64,000 nt of DNA from VAXT01 sp038040395 (lineage in GTDB: Bacteria > Actinomycetota > Thermoleophilia > Gaiellales > Gaiellaceae): contig JBBPIJ010000007.1 in the NCBI GenBank assembly GCA_038040395.1, forward strand, positions 1 to 64,000, read 5' to 3'. Every line of letters starts with the position of its first letter. Within the stretch, counting starts at the first letter, position 1. Below, one piece after another: positions 1-8,588 of the stretch. The position numbers and the translations under genes were made by a program. The notes under the pieces were generated by a model, which saw nothing but the letters and a program-made list of their open reading frames with translations, was not told the DNA's origin and did no database searches.

Positions 1-343
1 TGATGTGGTCGAGGTCGCGCTCGCCGCCGCGGTTTCGCTTCATCGGGTTGAAGCGCAGCTCGAGCGTCGTGATCCCCTGCGAGCGGTAGGCGCCGCCGAT
101 CGCCGCATGCACCGAGCGCTCGACCGCGAGCGGGCTCGACTGGATCAGCTCGGTCCAGTGGTAGATCGCGTCGAGCGCGTTCAGGTCCTGGACGCCGAGG
201 GGATCCGAGACCGTGACGAGCTGGTCGAACTCCCAGAAGTCCTTGACTGGGAGCGCGATTCCCTGCTCGTGCGCGAGGCTCCAGAGGATGTCGGAAGCAA
301 CGGAGCCGCCGAGATGGGTGTGCAGCTCGGCGAGGCCTTCCAT
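1..343 (-). CDS. Adenosine deaminase-like amidohydrolase, N-terminal part (runs off left edge)
   Basis: Reading the minus strand from the ATG at 343 gives an open frame of 114 codons that leaves the window. It begins MEGLAELHTHLGGS, which carries the HxH metal-ligand motif placed right after the start as in adenosine deaminase family amidohydrolases (purine nucleoside deamination, cytoplasmic). Around residue 95 it has ELRFNP, matching the family's conserved strand-2 region. Only the first quarter to third of the enzyme is present, so adenosine, adenine or AMP-like substrate specificity cannot be decided. The frame is coherent and in typical codon usage. The overlapping plus-strand frame is a shadow. 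Confidence 0.8.
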   Translation of the reverse strand, partial: MEGLAELHTHLGGSVASDILWSLAHEQGIALPVKDFWEFDQLVTVSDPLGVQDLNALDAIYHWTELIQSSPLAVERSVHAAIGGAYRSQGITTLELRFNPMKRNRGGERDLDHI

Positions 344-360
344 CAAACGAGTCTAATGGT

Positions 361-404
361 CCCGGGCCATGGGCCCGGGACTTGCGCAAAGTGCTTCGCA
401 CTTT
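361..404. terminator. Two adjacent strong hairpins in the intergenic gap
   Basis: The 155-bp gap between the deaminase start (343) and the L,D-transpeptidase stop (499) holds two perfect stems: CCCGGGCC (361-368) with GGCCCGGG (372-379), and AAAGTGC (388-394) with GCACTTT (398-404) around a TTC loop. They lie downstream of the minus-strand transpeptidase gene, so terminator function for that transcript is plausible. No U-tract follows either stem. The second hairpin could instead be a dispersed repeat. Confidence 0.5.
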
Positions 405-498
405 CCGCGACCAAAAGCACGCCTGCCGAAGAACGACGCCTCGACCGGCCCGCCCATGCCACGGTCGATCTTGGTACAGCTCTTGTTGGCAGGGGCCT

Positions 499-1248
499 TT
501 AGGTGTGAATTTGGACGACGGTCCCCAGGGGGACGGTCTTCATCAGGTAGCGCAGGTCGGGCTCGTCGGCATGGAGGCAGCCGTTTGAGACGGCATTGCC
601 CCACGTCGGGGTCGGCGCGCCGTGGATCGCCAGGCGGTCGCCGCCGGACCAACCCTCCGGCAGCTTGGGCTGCCGTCCCGAGAGCGCGAGGACGCAGCAG
701 CCGTAGTAAGAACCGAAATCAGCGCCAGGCAGCTTGTCGGTGACGTAGAACTCGCCGGGCGGGGTCGGCGTGTCGGGAGCGCCGATGGCGACGCTGATCC
801 GGCGCTCGACACCTTGCTCGTCGCGAACCGAGAGCTCGCGACGCGAGAGATCGACCTCGAGTTGCACAGGCCGCCGCAGCAGTCGCAGCGGGGCGCCACG
901 CACCCAGCCGAGCTCCTTGTTCCCGAGCGCTGGGCTGCGGACCGCGAGCCAGTCTCCTTTCCGGAAGGCGACGGCGAGGGTCTGCGGAGATCCGAACTCG
1001 GTTCGCGCACCGACCTTGACCACGATCGGCCCGTCCGGGGAAGCGCGCAGCGCGACCTGGTTGCCCGCGGGGACGCGCACGGCGAGCTCTCGCACTCGTT
1101 CGAGGGTCGGCTCGCTCGGAGGCCGAGGCGGCGGCGCCGCCCGGCGAAGCGGCGTTGCATCCGAATCGAGCAGGATGAGCACCGCTGCGACGCCGATCGC
1201 GCCGGCGACCAGCAATCCGGCTGCGACGAGAGCAACGCGGCGGCGCAC
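499..1248 (-). CDS. L,D-transpeptidase (YkuD domain), membrane anchored
   Basis: 249 aa. Residues about 5-27 form a single hydrophobic segment after an Arg-rich start (signal anchor), so the enzyme is predicted extracytoplasmic. A Pro-rich linker (about 38-50) precedes an SH3-like middle region. The C-terminal third is a YkuD catalytic domain: a conserved HGAPTP segment and the active-site SNGCLH motif, with Cys as the expected nucleophile. The family makes 3-3 (Ldt) crosslinks in peptidoglycan or attaches proteins to it. The last residues (VQIHT) complete the fold, so the gene is intact. It lies 2 bp downstream of the lipoprotein gene at 1251-1793 and is probably co-transcribed with it. Confidence 0.9.
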   Translation of the reverse strand: MRRRVALVAAGLLVAGAIGVAAVLILLDSDATPLRRAAPPPRPPSEPTLERVRELAVRVPAGNQVALRASPDGPIVVKVGARTEFGSPQTLAVAFRKGDWLAVRSPALGNKELGWVRGAPLRLLRRPVQLEVDLSRRELSVRDEQGVERRISVAIGAPDTPTPPGEFYVTDKLPGADFGSYYGCCVLALSGRQPKLPEGWSGGDRLAIHGAPTPTWGNAVSNGCLHADEPDLRYLMKTVPLGTVVQIHT

Positions 1249-1250
1249 GG

Positions 1251-1793
1251 CTAGCGCAGCGTCACGTCCGCGACGCTCGCATCGATGTAGACGCCTTGCC
1301 TTTCGAGCAGCGCTCTGTCCGCGGCGTTGCTCACTCCGAGCCCAGCCGCGTCCCCGCCTGCCGTCAGCACCCCGATGACGTCGACCTTCTGACCAACCTT
1401 GATCTCCGGCGCCTCCAGGCCCTTGAGCCGCATCTTGACGAGGATCCGCCGACTGCTACTGCGCCCGGCCCAGAATGACTCGGGGCCTGCGACTGCGATC
1501 ACCTTGAGGGCGGTGCCCTCGACCTGCACGGGGGCGAAGCGCTGGAGATTCCCCCCGAGGAGCGGAACGAGGTCGCGACTCTCCATCAGGAGCGTGCCCT
1601 TACCGCGTTTCGTGCCGGGTGGGACCTTCGGAGTGGGAGTGGGGGTCGACTCGACAGTCCTCGTCGTTGCTTCCGGAGGCACCGTTATCGCCGTGCCCTT
1701 GTTGTCGTCGCCACAGGCGACCGCGAGGAAGACGACGAGCGCAAGCGGCGCAGCTCTGCGCAAGCGGCGGATGACAGGCTTCGGCTCGGGCAT
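1251..1793 (-). CDS. Putative lipoprotein of unknown function
   Basis: 180 aa from the ATG at 1793; an in-frame upstream extension to 1847 would add 18 residues before the signal peptide and is less likely. The N-terminus has an Arg-rich n-region, a hydrophobic stretch and a Cys in FLAVACGDD that resembles a weak lipobox, followed by a Thr/Pro-rich linker typical of surface lipoproteins. The C-terminal region (about residues 75-180) is rich in beta-type alternation, with a segment reading VGQKVDVIGVL, suggestive of a small OB-like or beta-barrel domain. No catalytic motif is seen. It is followed at 2 bp by the L,D-transpeptidase gene, so an envelope role is inferred. Confidence 0.7.
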   Translation of the reverse strand: MPEPKPVIRRLRRAAPLALVVFLAVACGDDNKGTAITVPPEATTRTVESTPTPTPKVPPGTKRGKGTLLMESRDLVPLLGGNLQRFAPVQVEGTALKVIAVAGPESFWAGRSSSRRILVKMRLKGLEAPEIKVGQKVDVIGVLTAGGDAAGLGVSNAADRALLERQGVYIDASVADVTLR

Positions 1794-1863
1794 TCGGCTC
1801 CTCCAGTAGGTCGACCGATTGGTTGGGTGCCGAAAGGTACCGACCAAGGCATAGTTACTGCCG

Positions 1864-3003
1864 ATGAAGGTCGGGATCGTCGTTCCCTATTCCTGGTCCT
1901 TCTGGGGCGCCGTGGTCGAGCACGCGGAGCTCCAGGCGGCTGCGCTGCGACGGTTGGGGCTCGACGTGCGGCTCGTCATGGGCAACGACCCTCCCGGAAG
2001 CTTCACCCGCGTCCTCCATCCTCGGCTTGGCCGGCACGACGAGCCACCGCCGGAGGTGATCCCGATCGGACGGTCTGTGATCGTCCCGGCAAACGGAACG
2101 CTGCCGAACATCATCCTCAGCCCGCGCTCGGTGTGGCGTATTCGCCGCGTGCTCGAACGGGAGCGCTTCGACCTCGTTCACATCCACGAGCCGATGACCC
2201 CGACGCCCGGCCCGGCAACCCTGGCTCTCGCGCGTTGCCCGATCGTCACGACCTCCCACGCGTCGGGCGAGCTCTCGTGGCTGAAGCTCGCGAAGCCGGC
2301 GTGGGGCTTCCTGCTCGACAGGGTAGACCACCGGATCGCCGTCTCGGAGCCCGCCCGAGATTCGGCTGCCCGCTACTTCCCCGGGGAGTACGAGCTGATT
2401 CCGAACGGGGTCCTCGTCCCGGACTCGGCAGAGGCCGCGGGCCGTGAAGAGCAGATCGTCTTCGTCGGCCGGCACGAGCCCCGCAAGGGTCTCCAGGTCC
2501 TGCTCCGGGCCTGGCCCGAGGTGCGGCGCAGGACCGGCGCGCGCCTGCGGCTGGTCGGCGCCGACCCGCTCGCCGTGAGCCTCCTCCAAGCCCGTCTCCG
2601 AGTGTCGAGCGAGGGGGTCGACGTGCTCGGTTTCCTCTCGCAAGAGGATCTGACGACGGAGCTCCTGGCCGCGAAGGCGCTCGTTGCGCCCTCGCTGGGC
2701 GGCGAGAGCTTCGGGATGGTGCTCACGCGCGCGTTTGCCTGCGCGACGCCCGTGGTCGCCTCCGACATCTCGGGGTACCGCGGCGTGATGGAGCCCGAGG
2801 CCGGCGTCCTCGTCCCTCCGGGCGAACCGGCCGCCCTCGCGGATGCGATCACGTCCTTGCTCGCGGACGAGCCGCGGCGCGAGGCGCTCGGAAAAGCTGC
2901 TCGGACGATCGCGCAGGAGCGCTATTCCTGGGACGGCATCGCGCTGCGTCTCGCTGAGCTGTACGAGGCCCTGGCCGGCTCGCGCAGCGCGGTAGCCGCG
3001 TGA
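1864..3003 (+). CDS. GT4-family glycosyltransferase, PimA-like
   Basis: 379 aa with the two-Rossmann GT-B layout. The N-terminus MKVGIVVPYSWSFWGAV resembles the glycine-containing start of phosphatidylinositol mannosyltransferase PimA. The acceptor-domain motif LVHIHEP and the C-terminal donor-domain motifs (FVGRHEPRKGL; GGESFGMVL with the EX7E-type region replaced by FACATPVVASD) fit GT4 enzymes using nucleotide-activated sugars. It is probably cytoplasmic and membrane-associated, glycosylating a lipid acceptor. Its stop overlaps the GTG start of the flippase-like gene at 3000, which suggests coupling to export or anchoring of the product. PimA itself is likely but not proved; other lipid mannosyl- or glucosyltransferases look alike. 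Confidence 0.85.
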   Translation: MKVGIVVPYSWSFWGAVVEHAELQAAALRRLGLDVRLVMGNDPPGSFTRVLHPRLGRHDEPPPEVIPIGRSVIVPANGTLPNIILSPRSVWRIRRVLERERFDLVHIHEPMTPTPGPATLALARCPIVTTSHASGELSWLKLAKPAWGFLLDRVDHRIAVSEPARDSAARYFPGEYELIPNGVLVPDSAEAAGREEQIVFVGRHEPRKGLQVLLRAWPEVRRRTGARLRLVGADPLAVSLLQARLRVSSEGVDVLGFLSQEDLTTELLAAKALVAPSLGGESFGMVLTRAFACATPVVASDISGYRGVMEPEAGVLVPPGEPAALADAITSLLADEPRREALGKAARTIAQERYSWDGIALRLAELYEALAGSRSAVAA

Positions 3004-4064
3004 AATTCCCCCGGACGACCTGGTGGCGGCTTGCACTGATCCTGCTTGCATTCATTGCGACGATCGGGCTCCTCGTCTGGCGTGGCCCGGACTGGAATCT
3101 CGTCGCCGAGGCCTTCCGGTTCGTCGCCTGGGAGTGGGTGGTGGCCGCAATCGCGCTCAATCTTCTTTCGGTCGTCGCGCGCGCTGCGGCCTGGGAGCGG
3201 GTGATCGAGCAGGCGATGCCGGCTCCGACGCCGCCTTTCCGCACGGTCTTCTCGGCCTTCGGCGTCGGTCTCTTCGCAAACGCCGTGCTGCCGGGCCGGA
3301 TCGGCGAGCTGGCGAGGGTCGCAGTCCTCACGCGCCGGCAGAAACGTCGCAGCGACGCGTGGGCGACGCTCGTCGGAACGGTCTTCGCTCATCGCGTCTT
3401 CGACCTCTTCCCGACGCTTCTTCTCATCGGATACGTGCTGGCAACGGCGAAGATCCCCCACTGGGCGCTCACGAGCCTGACCATCTTCGCGGCCGTCGGT
3501 TTCGGGGTGTTCGCCTTCGCCCTCGCGAGCGCGCGGCGGCATCACCGGTCCGTGATCGAGGAGGCCGGGCGCGTGCGGCGGCTCGTGACGATGGCCAGGC
3601 ACGGTCTCGGCGTCATGCGCGCGCCGGTCGCCGCGGTCCAAGCCGCACTGCTTCAGTGCGTCGGCTGGACGTTCCAGCTGATCGCGGTCTGGGCGGCGAT
3701 GCGGGCGTTCGACATCCACCTGCCGCTTCCCGCCGCGGGGCTCGTGCTGGTGCTCATGAACGTGGCGATGCTCTTTCCGCTCTGGCCCGGCAACGTCGGT
3801 CTCGTTCAGGCCGCGATCGCGCTCCCGCTCGTCCCCTACGGCGTCGCGTATCCGAAGGGGTTCGCGTACGGGATCGGCCTCCAGGCGATCGAGATGTCCG
3901 TCGGCGTGGGGGTCGGGCTGCTCTTCCTGGCCCGTGAGGGGCTCTCGTTCGCCATGCTGAAGCGGATGCCGGGCGCGGACCAGGCAGAGGTGAGGAGCAC
4001 CGGCGAGGGAGAGGCCGAGGTCGTCGAGGAGCAGCCTCGTGCGCGCGCTCGCATCTCCGGCTAG
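3000..4064 (+). CDS. LPG-synthase-like flippase domain membrane protein (UPF0104/AglD2 family)
   Basis: 354 aa, GTG start overlapping the glycosyltransferase stop by 3 bases. It is a polytopic membrane protein with about eight hydrophobic segments and the family signatures NAVLPGRIGELARVAVL and LWPGNVGLVQAAI. This is the transmembrane half shared with MprF/lysylphosphatidylglycerol synthase and AglD; the cytosolic transferase half is absent. Such stand-alone domains are usually proposed to flip or bind (glyco)lipids. The position directly behind a PimA-like enzyme supports a glycolipid role (inference). The last ~25 residues overlap the next gene. Confidence 0.85.
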   Translation: MKFPRTTWWRLALILLAFIATIGLLVWRGPDWNLVAEAFRFVAWEWVVAAIALNLLSVVARAAAWERVIEQAMPAPTPPFRTVFSAFGVGLFANAVLPGRIGELARVAVLTRRQKRRSDAWATLVGTVFAHRVFDLFPTLLLIGYVLATAKIPHWALTSLTIFAAVGFGVFAFALASARRHHRSVIEEAGRVRRLVTMARHGLGVMRAPVAAVQAALLQCVGWTFQLIAVWAAMRAFDIHLPLPAAGLVLVLMNVAMLFPLWPGNVGLVQAAIALPLVPYGVAYPKGFAYGIGLQAIEMSVGVGVGLLFLAREGLSFAMLKRMPGADQAEVRSTGEGEAEVVEEQPRARARISG

Positions 4065-5013
4065 CTGCAAGGGAGCCCTGTCGGCGATCGGGGCGGCGCT
4101 CGCGCTCGCGGCGGGAATGCGCGCCGGTGGCCTCGACGCGGAGGAGGTGCCGGTCGCAGACGGCGGCGAGGGAACGACCGAGGTGTTCGCGGCCACGCTC
4201 GGCGGCGAATGGCGGACTGTGCCGGCATCCGATCCGCTCGGCCGCGTGGTGCCGGCGCGGTATCTCGTCCTCGCGGACGGGACGGCGGTCGTGGAGGCGG
4301 CGGAGGCCGTGGGCCTCGCGCGGCTTGCGGACGACGAGCGCGATCCGATGCGGGCCTCGAGCAGTGGGCTCGGCGAGCTCCTGCTCGCGGTTGTCGCCGA
4401 GACCGGCGGCCAGATCCTCGTCGGGCTCGGCGACTCGGCGACTGTCGACGGCGGCTCCGGTCTACGAGCGGTGGTGGGCGAAGCGCTCTCCGGGCGCGAC
4501 GTGCGTGCCCTGTGCGACGTCCGCAACCCGCTCCTCGGCGAGCGCGGCGCAGCGCGCGCCTTCGGGCCGCAGAAGGGCGCCTCGCCCGAGCAAGTCGAGG
4601 AGCTCGAGGCTCGCCTTGAGGCGATGGTCGAGCTTCGTCCCTACGCGACTCTCGCAGGCGCGGGCGCGGCGGGCGGGCTGGGCGCTGCGATCGCCTCGCT
4701 CGGCGGCGAGCTCATCTCGGGCTCGGAGCTCGTCCTCGAGCGCATCGGGTTTCGCGAGCTCGCGACCCGCGCGGACCTGGTCGTCACTGGCGAAGGGACG
4801 ATCGACCGCTCGAGCGCCGAAGGAAAGGCGGTCGGCGAGGTGGTTCGGATCTGCGCCGAGGAGGACGTGCGCTGCGTCGTCTTCGGCGGGCGAGTGGAAG
4901 ATCCGCTCTCCGGAGTCGAGACACACGTCCTGAGCGGCGACGCGGACCGCGCGGCGGACGACCTCGTCGAGCTCGGAGAGCGGCTAGCCGGCGCGCTGCT
5001 CGGACGCGCGTAG
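4039..5013 (+). CDS. Glycerate kinase (GarK/GlxK type)
   Basis: 324 aa from a GTG at 4039, inside the end of the preceding gene. It begins with a variant of the family's first motif (ASPASCKGALSA where most have APDSFKGSLSA), followed by VADGGEGT, VGLGDSATVDGGSG and VVTGEGTID, all characteristic of the glycerate kinase family that phosphorylates D-glycerate with ATP. It is somewhat short for the family (commonly about 370 aa), mainly because the middle region is compact; both lobes are present. The function fits photorespiration-like or glyoxylate metabolism and has no evident link to the upstream lipid genes apart from co-transcription. Its 3' end overlaps the convergent gene at 4984 by 30 bp. 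Confidence 0.88.
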   Translation: MRALASPASCKGALSAIGAALALAAGMRAGGLDAEEVPVADGGEGTTEVFAATLGGEWRTVPASDPLGRVVPARYLVLADGTAVVEAAEAVGLARLADDERDPMRASSSGLGELLLAVVAETGGQILVGLGDSATVDGGSGLRAVVGEALSGRDVRALCDVRNPLLGERGAARAFGPQKGASPEQVEELEARLEAMVELRPYATLAGAGAAGGLGAAIASLGGELISGSELVLERIGFRELATRADLVVTGEGTIDRSSAEGKAVGEVVRICAEEDVRCVVFGGRVEDPLSGVETHVLSGDADRAADDLVELGERLAGALLGRA

Positions 5014-5397
5014 CATCTTCGCCATCATCTGGAGCATCTGCCAGGCGAGGTCGGCGTTCTGCTCGACCAGAGGCTTGAACTCCCACGATGTGATGCCGTA
5101 GCACTTGAGGGAAGACTTGGCCGTGATCGTCGCGGTGCGGGCCCCGTCGTCGATGAGGGCGACCTCACCGAAGTAGTCTCCGTGGCCGAGCGTCTTGAGC
5201 TCCTCGCCCTTGACGCTGATTGCGGCCTCACCCTCGTCGATGATGAAGAAGCCGACTCCCGTCTGCCCCTCGACGGCAATCGTGTCGCCCTCGTCGAACG
5301 TGCGCTCCTTCATCGAGCTGGCGAGACCCTGGAGGTCCTTCTTGTCGAGGTTGGAGAAGAGCGGGACCTGCTGAATGAGCTCTTGCGGGACAGCCAC
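4984..5397 (-). CDS. Stand-alone cyclic-nucleotide-binding domain protein
   Basis: 137 aa made of little more than one cNMP-binding (CAP_ED) fold: LIQQVPLFSNL at the start, the GDTIAVEG turn, then the phosphate-binding cassette in the form FGEVALIDDGARTATITA. The usual Arg of the PBC is present. No helix-turn-helix or kinase follows, so it is not a CRP-type activator; stand-alone CNB proteins typically act as regulatory modules on a partner. It is the first complete minus-strand gene after the exonuclease VII pair and overlaps glycerate kinase tail-to-tail. Confidence 0.88.
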   Translation of the reverse strand: MAVPQELIQQVPLFSNLDKKDLQGLASSMKERTFDEGDTIAVEGQTGVGFFIIDEGEAAISVKGEELKTLGHGDYFGEVALIDDGARTATITAKSSLKCYGITSWEFKPLVEQNADLAWQMLQMMAKMLRASEQRAG

Positions 5398-5430
5398 GCT
5401 GTGATTCTAAGCAGGGATCGAGGTTGGTGA

Positions 5431-5634
5431 CTAGGGCTTGACCGCTTCTACGCGGCGCGCGAGCTCCTCGATCTTCCCCTGAGCCGAGTCCAGCTTGGTC
5501 GAGCAGAGGCGGTAGAGCTCCTCGCCGCGCTCCCAGAGCGTGATCGCCTCGTCGAGGCTCGCCTCGCCGCTCTCGAGGCGCTGGACGATCCCTTCCAGCT
5601 CGCGCTGCGCCTCCTCGAAGCTCGGCTCGGTCAC
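5431..5634 (-). CDS. xseB: Exodeoxyribonuclease VII small subunit
   Basis: 67 aa, the normal XseB length. The sequence has the family's EAQRELEGIVQRLESGE helix and the segment LDEAITLWERGEELYRLC, both diagnostic. XseB forms the helical multimer that coats XseA in exonuclease VII, which degrades single-stranded DNA processively in the cytoplasm. The start overlaps the xseA stop (5631-5634), as in most bacteria, consistent with coupled translation and a many-to-one subunit ratio. Confidence 0.95.
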   Translation of the reverse strand: MTEPSFEEAQRELEGIVQRLESGEASLDEAITLWERGEELYRLCSTKLDSAQGKIEELARRVEAVKP

Positions 5635-6782
5635 CGCGTCTCCTGCACTTGCGCGCCGAAGCCGCCCGAGCCCAGCTCGACGTCCACGCGGCTGCCGGCG
5701 GTGACCTGCGAGCCCGAGCGCACGATCTCACCGGCGGTGCGCACGATTGCGTACCCCCGCTCGAGCGTGGACCGTGGGGAGAGGGCACGCAGGCGGCCGG
5801 CGGCATGTTCGAGTGCCGCTCTCCGACGTTCGAGCACGAGCAGCGGCGCGCGCCGCAGACGATCGCGGGCGAGGTCGAGGCGGCGTCTCTCTCGATCGAG
5901 CGCACCGCGGGCGCCCCGCGCGAGCGCCGTCCGCGAGCGTTCAAGCCGTGCGGTGAGCTCGGCGAGGTCCGGGACGACGAGTCGCGCGGCGGCCGTCGGC
6001 GTGGAGGCGCGTGCGTCGGCGACGAGGTCCGAGAGCGGCGTGTCCTGCTCGTGACCGACCGCGGAGACGATCGGTACCGGGCACGCGGCGAGCCCGCGGA
6101 CGAGCCGCTCGTCGCTGAAGGGCAGGAGGTCCTCGAAGCTGCCGCCGCCGCGGGCGAGGATGACGACGTCGATCTCGGGAGCGTCGCAGATCTCGCGCAG
6201 CGCCTCGGCGATCGCGGATGCCGCCCGCGGGCCCTGCACCAGGGTCTCCGCGACGAGGATCCTGGCGGGCGGAAACCGCGACGTGATCGCTGTCAGCACG
6301 TCTCGCTTCGCGGCCGCGTCGTTGCCAGTCACCAGGCCGATCCGCCGTGGGAAGCGAGGAAGGGCTCGCTTGCGCTCCGGCGCAAAGAGCCCTTCGGCCG
6401 CGAGCTTTTGCTTCAGGCGCTCGAGCGCGGCCAGGTGGTCGCCCAGCCCGAAGCGCTCGATCGAGAGCGCCCGGAGGCGAAAGTCCCCGCGCGCCTGAAA
6501 GAGCTCGGGCCGCCCATAGACGTGGACGCGTTCGCCGTTGACGAGCTCGAGCCGAAGGGCGTCGAACTGGCCCCGGGCCATCGTTACGCCGAGGCATGAG
6601 CCGTCGGAGGGGTCTTTCAGCGTGAGGAAGACGCTCTGCCAGCGCTCCTGGCGGCGAAGCTCGGTCACCTCGCCCTCGACCCAGACCGTCGGCAAGCGCG
6701 AGAGCCAGTCGCCGATACCGCGGTTGAAGGACGACACGGTGAAGACCCGCCGGTCCCCGTATTCGATCGCCTCCACCTTCAC
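5631..6782 (-). CDS. xseA: Exodeoxyribonuclease VII large subunit
   Basis: 383 aa, slightly short for XseA (about 400-450). The N-terminal OB-fold nucleic-acid-binding domain (about 10-105; VWVEGEVTELRRQ) is followed by the catalytic domain with LVTGNDAAAKRD, the ILARGGGSFEDLLPF motif and the SAVGHEQDTPLSD region containing conserved His and Asp. The C-terminal coiled-coil region is Arg/Leu/Ala-rich, and the terminal LERGYAIVR strand is present. Start chosen at the ATG that gives the canonical N-terminus. The 166 bp upstream (6783-6948) hold no gene. Confidence 0.95.
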   Translation of the reverse strand: MKVEAIEYGDRRVFTVSSFNRGIGDWLSRLPTVWVEGEVTELRRQERWQSVFLTLKDPSDGSCLGVTMARGQFDALRLELVNGERVHVYGRPELFQARGDFRLRALSIERFGLGDHLAALERLKQKLAAEGLFAPERKRALPRFPRRIGLVTGNDAAAKRDVLTAITSRFPPARILVAETLVQGPRAASAIAEALREICDAPEIDVVILARGGGSFEDLLPFSDERLVRGLAACPVPIVSAVGHEQDTPLSDLVADARASTPTAAARLVVPDLAELTARLERSRTALARGARGALDRERRRLDLARDRLRRAPLLVLERRRAALEHAAGRLRALSPRSTLERGYAIVRTAGEIVRSGSQVTAGSRVDVELGSGGFGAQVQETR

Positions 6783-6922
6783 GCCCGGATGCTACGCCCT
6801 GGACTGTGCCTCGTCGTGAGCGGCGACCAGTACCCGCGCAGGGATGCCTGAATTGTTTCTCTTCCGATCGACCTGCGTGCGCTTCCGAGCGGTACGCTCA
6901 CCGCGGGTGGCGGGTGGAACTC

Positions 6923-6940
6923 TCCCCACCCGGGTGGGGA
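6923..6940. terminator. Perfect 18-bp palindrome, probable terminator of the 6949-7152 gene
   Basis: TCCCCACCC (6923-6931) is followed directly by its exact complement GGGTGGGGA (6932-6940), just 8 bp beyond the stop of the minus-strand gene ending at 6949. As RNA it would fold with a small loop. No U-run follows. An operator role near the xseA promoter region is an alternative. Confidence 0.5.
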
Positions 6941-6948
6941 TGACTTCG

Positions 6949-7152
6949 CTACAGGAGGATCTCGGCCGCCGTTTGGGGCTCGCAGCCCTGCCTGACGAGC
7001 TCGACGGCCGTGTGTAGGTCGGCCTCGCTGTGCGCCAGCCTCTCGGCCAGCGGGAGAGGGTAGCCGGCCTCGATCAAGACGTGCAGCCGCCAGCCAGCGA
7101 CCTTGTCGCGCTCGTTCTGGGGGTGCTCGACGATTTGGGTCATGTCATTCAC
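6949..7152 (-). CDS. Small conserved actinobacterial-type protein, function unknown
   Basis: 67 aa from a GTG at 7152 (an in-frame ATG three codons later, at 7143, is an alternative). It is acidic and soluble, with the motif GWRLHVLIEAGYPLPLAERLA followed by DLHTAVELV and a C-terminal GCEPQTAAEILL, which reads like a short helical bundle found as a hypothetical protein in many actinobacteria. No catalytic motif is seen. A hairpin follows its stop. Confidence 0.65.
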   Translation of the reverse strand: MNDMTQIVEHPQNERDKVAGWRLHVLIEAGYPLPLAERLAHSEADLHTAVELVRQGCEPQTAAEILL

Positions 7153-7205
7153 TGGCCGGAGATTCGTGTTCCCTTAGACGAACCCTGCCCGCTGAAAGTC
7201 TGTGG

Positions 7206-8567
7206 CTACCGCCTGGACCCGTGCAGCGATTCGAGCCGTTCCTCGGCTCGCGAGACCGTCTGGTCGATCCGACGGGCGATCTCCACGAGCCTCGACTCGA
7301 GCGCCGCGCGCTCGGCCTGCTCCTCGGCTGCGAGGGCAGATAGGCGCTTCCGGAAGTCCGACTCGACCTCTCCCAGGCGACGGCCGAGCGCCTCCACGAA
7401 CTCTTCTCGCTGCCGCTCGAGCCCTGCGGCCACCTGGGCGAGCTTCTTCTCGAGCCGCATCCCACCGGCGTCGCCCAGCTGCGCCATGCGCTCGGCGAGC
7501 AAGGACTCCCCCTCGCGCGCGAAGGACTGAACGGCGCGCTCGAGCTCGCGGGAGAGACGGCGCGCGGCCTCTTCTCGCGCGGCCTTGATCGTCCCGTCGA
7601 ACTGATGAGCAGCGGCGTCGACGAATCGCCCCGCGGCACGCTCGAGGACGCGTTCCAGCTGCTCGACCTGGCGGCGCTCCACGTCCGCGAACGTCGACTG
7701 GATCCGCCGGGATGCGTCCGTCTCCTCGCGCTCGATCCGGCGAACGAGGTCCCGCTCCCTGACGGTCAGCCGCTCGGCAACCTGGTGGAGCGCACGGCGA
7801 CGCTCGGTGGCATGTGACTCGAGCTCTGCGGCCGCGGCGGCTGCGGCTTCCTTCGCAGCCTTGCCTAGATCCTCGCGGAGGCGGGCGACCGCGGCCCGCT
7901 GCTCTTCGTCGGCGGTCTTCAGGCGGTCCGCGTCGCTTTCGAGCCGTGATTCGAGCGCTTCGATCAACGACCGCTCGCGCGCGGCGATCTGCTCGAGGCG
8001 ACCGCCGAGCTGCCGCTGCGCTCGATCCAGATCCTGGTGCCACGCAGCGAGCCGCTGCTCGACCTGACCCTGCACCTTCGAGAAGGCTTCAGCGAGCCCG
8101 TGCCGCAGGCGCTGCTCGCTCTCGCCCAGCGCTGTGCGCCTGTTCTCCGCCAGCCGTCGCTCCTCCTCTGCGTAGGCGGAGAGCGAGTCGGCTCGACCGC
8201 GGGCCAGTGCGCGCTCGAGGTCGGCGGACCGCTCGCGAAGCTCCCGCTGGACGACGGAGTCGAGCTCGGACTTCGCCCGCTCGATGTCGCGCTCGACGGC
8301 CCGGCCGTGCGCCAGTCCGCGGCGAAGGGCCAGGGCTCCCATGACGGCGATCAGGCACGCAACCAGTCCCGTAGCGGAGATCGCGAGCTCGACCTGCGGG
8401 CGGAACGCGAACGCAACCCAGGCGGCTGTCGCCGCCGCCCCGGCCGCCGCAGCCGCGCCGAGAAGGAGCCGCTTCCCGGCCCGTTCGAGCGCCGCACCGG
8501 CAAGCGCTGCCGCTGCCAAAAGCACGGCGCAGGCAAACACGATCTCGAAGACGAGCTCGATCCTCAC
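7206..8567 (-). CDS. Membrane-anchored long coiled-coil protein
   Basis: 453 aa. Three hydrophobic segments fall in the first ~100 residues (about 5-27, 34-54, 62-82). The remainder (about 95-450) is an almost uninterrupted coiled coil rich in Glu, Arg, Ala and Leu heptads, for example the ERDIERAKSELDSVVQREL region. There is no enzymatic domain. Architecture resembles RmuC-like or structural/scaffold proteins, but the RmuC nuclease-like domain is absent. A scaffold tethered to the cytoplasmic membrane is the simplest inference. No informative neighbour. Confidence 0.7.
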   Translation of the reverse strand: MRIELVFEIVFACAVLLAAAALAGAALERAGKRLLLGAAAAAGAAATAAWVAFAFRPQVELAISATGLVACLIAVMGALALRRGLAHGRAVERDIERAKSELDSVVQRELRERSADLERALARGRADSLSAYAEEERRLAENRRTALGESEQRLRHGLAEAFSKVQGQVEQRLAAWHQDLDRAQRQLGGRLEQIAARERSLIEALESRLESDADRLKTADEEQRAAVARLREDLGKAAKEAAAAAAAELESHATERRRALHQVAERLTVRERDLVRRIEREETDASRRIQSTFADVERRQVEQLERVLERAAGRFVDAAAHQFDGTIKAAREEAARRLSRELERAVQSFAREGESLLAERMAQLGDAGGMRLEKKLAQVAAGLERQREEFVEALGRRLGEVESDFRKRLSALAAEEQAERAALESRLVEIARRIDQTVSRAEERLESLHGSRR

Positions 8568-8588
8568 CCAGGCATCGTAAATCGCCTG

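Noticed and set aside
1855..4526. Long minus-strand frames (up to 534 codons) over the glycosyltransferase and flippase genes
   Set aside because: Compositional shadows of real genes in GC-rich DNA: Arg/Pro/Ala-rich with no domain or motif.
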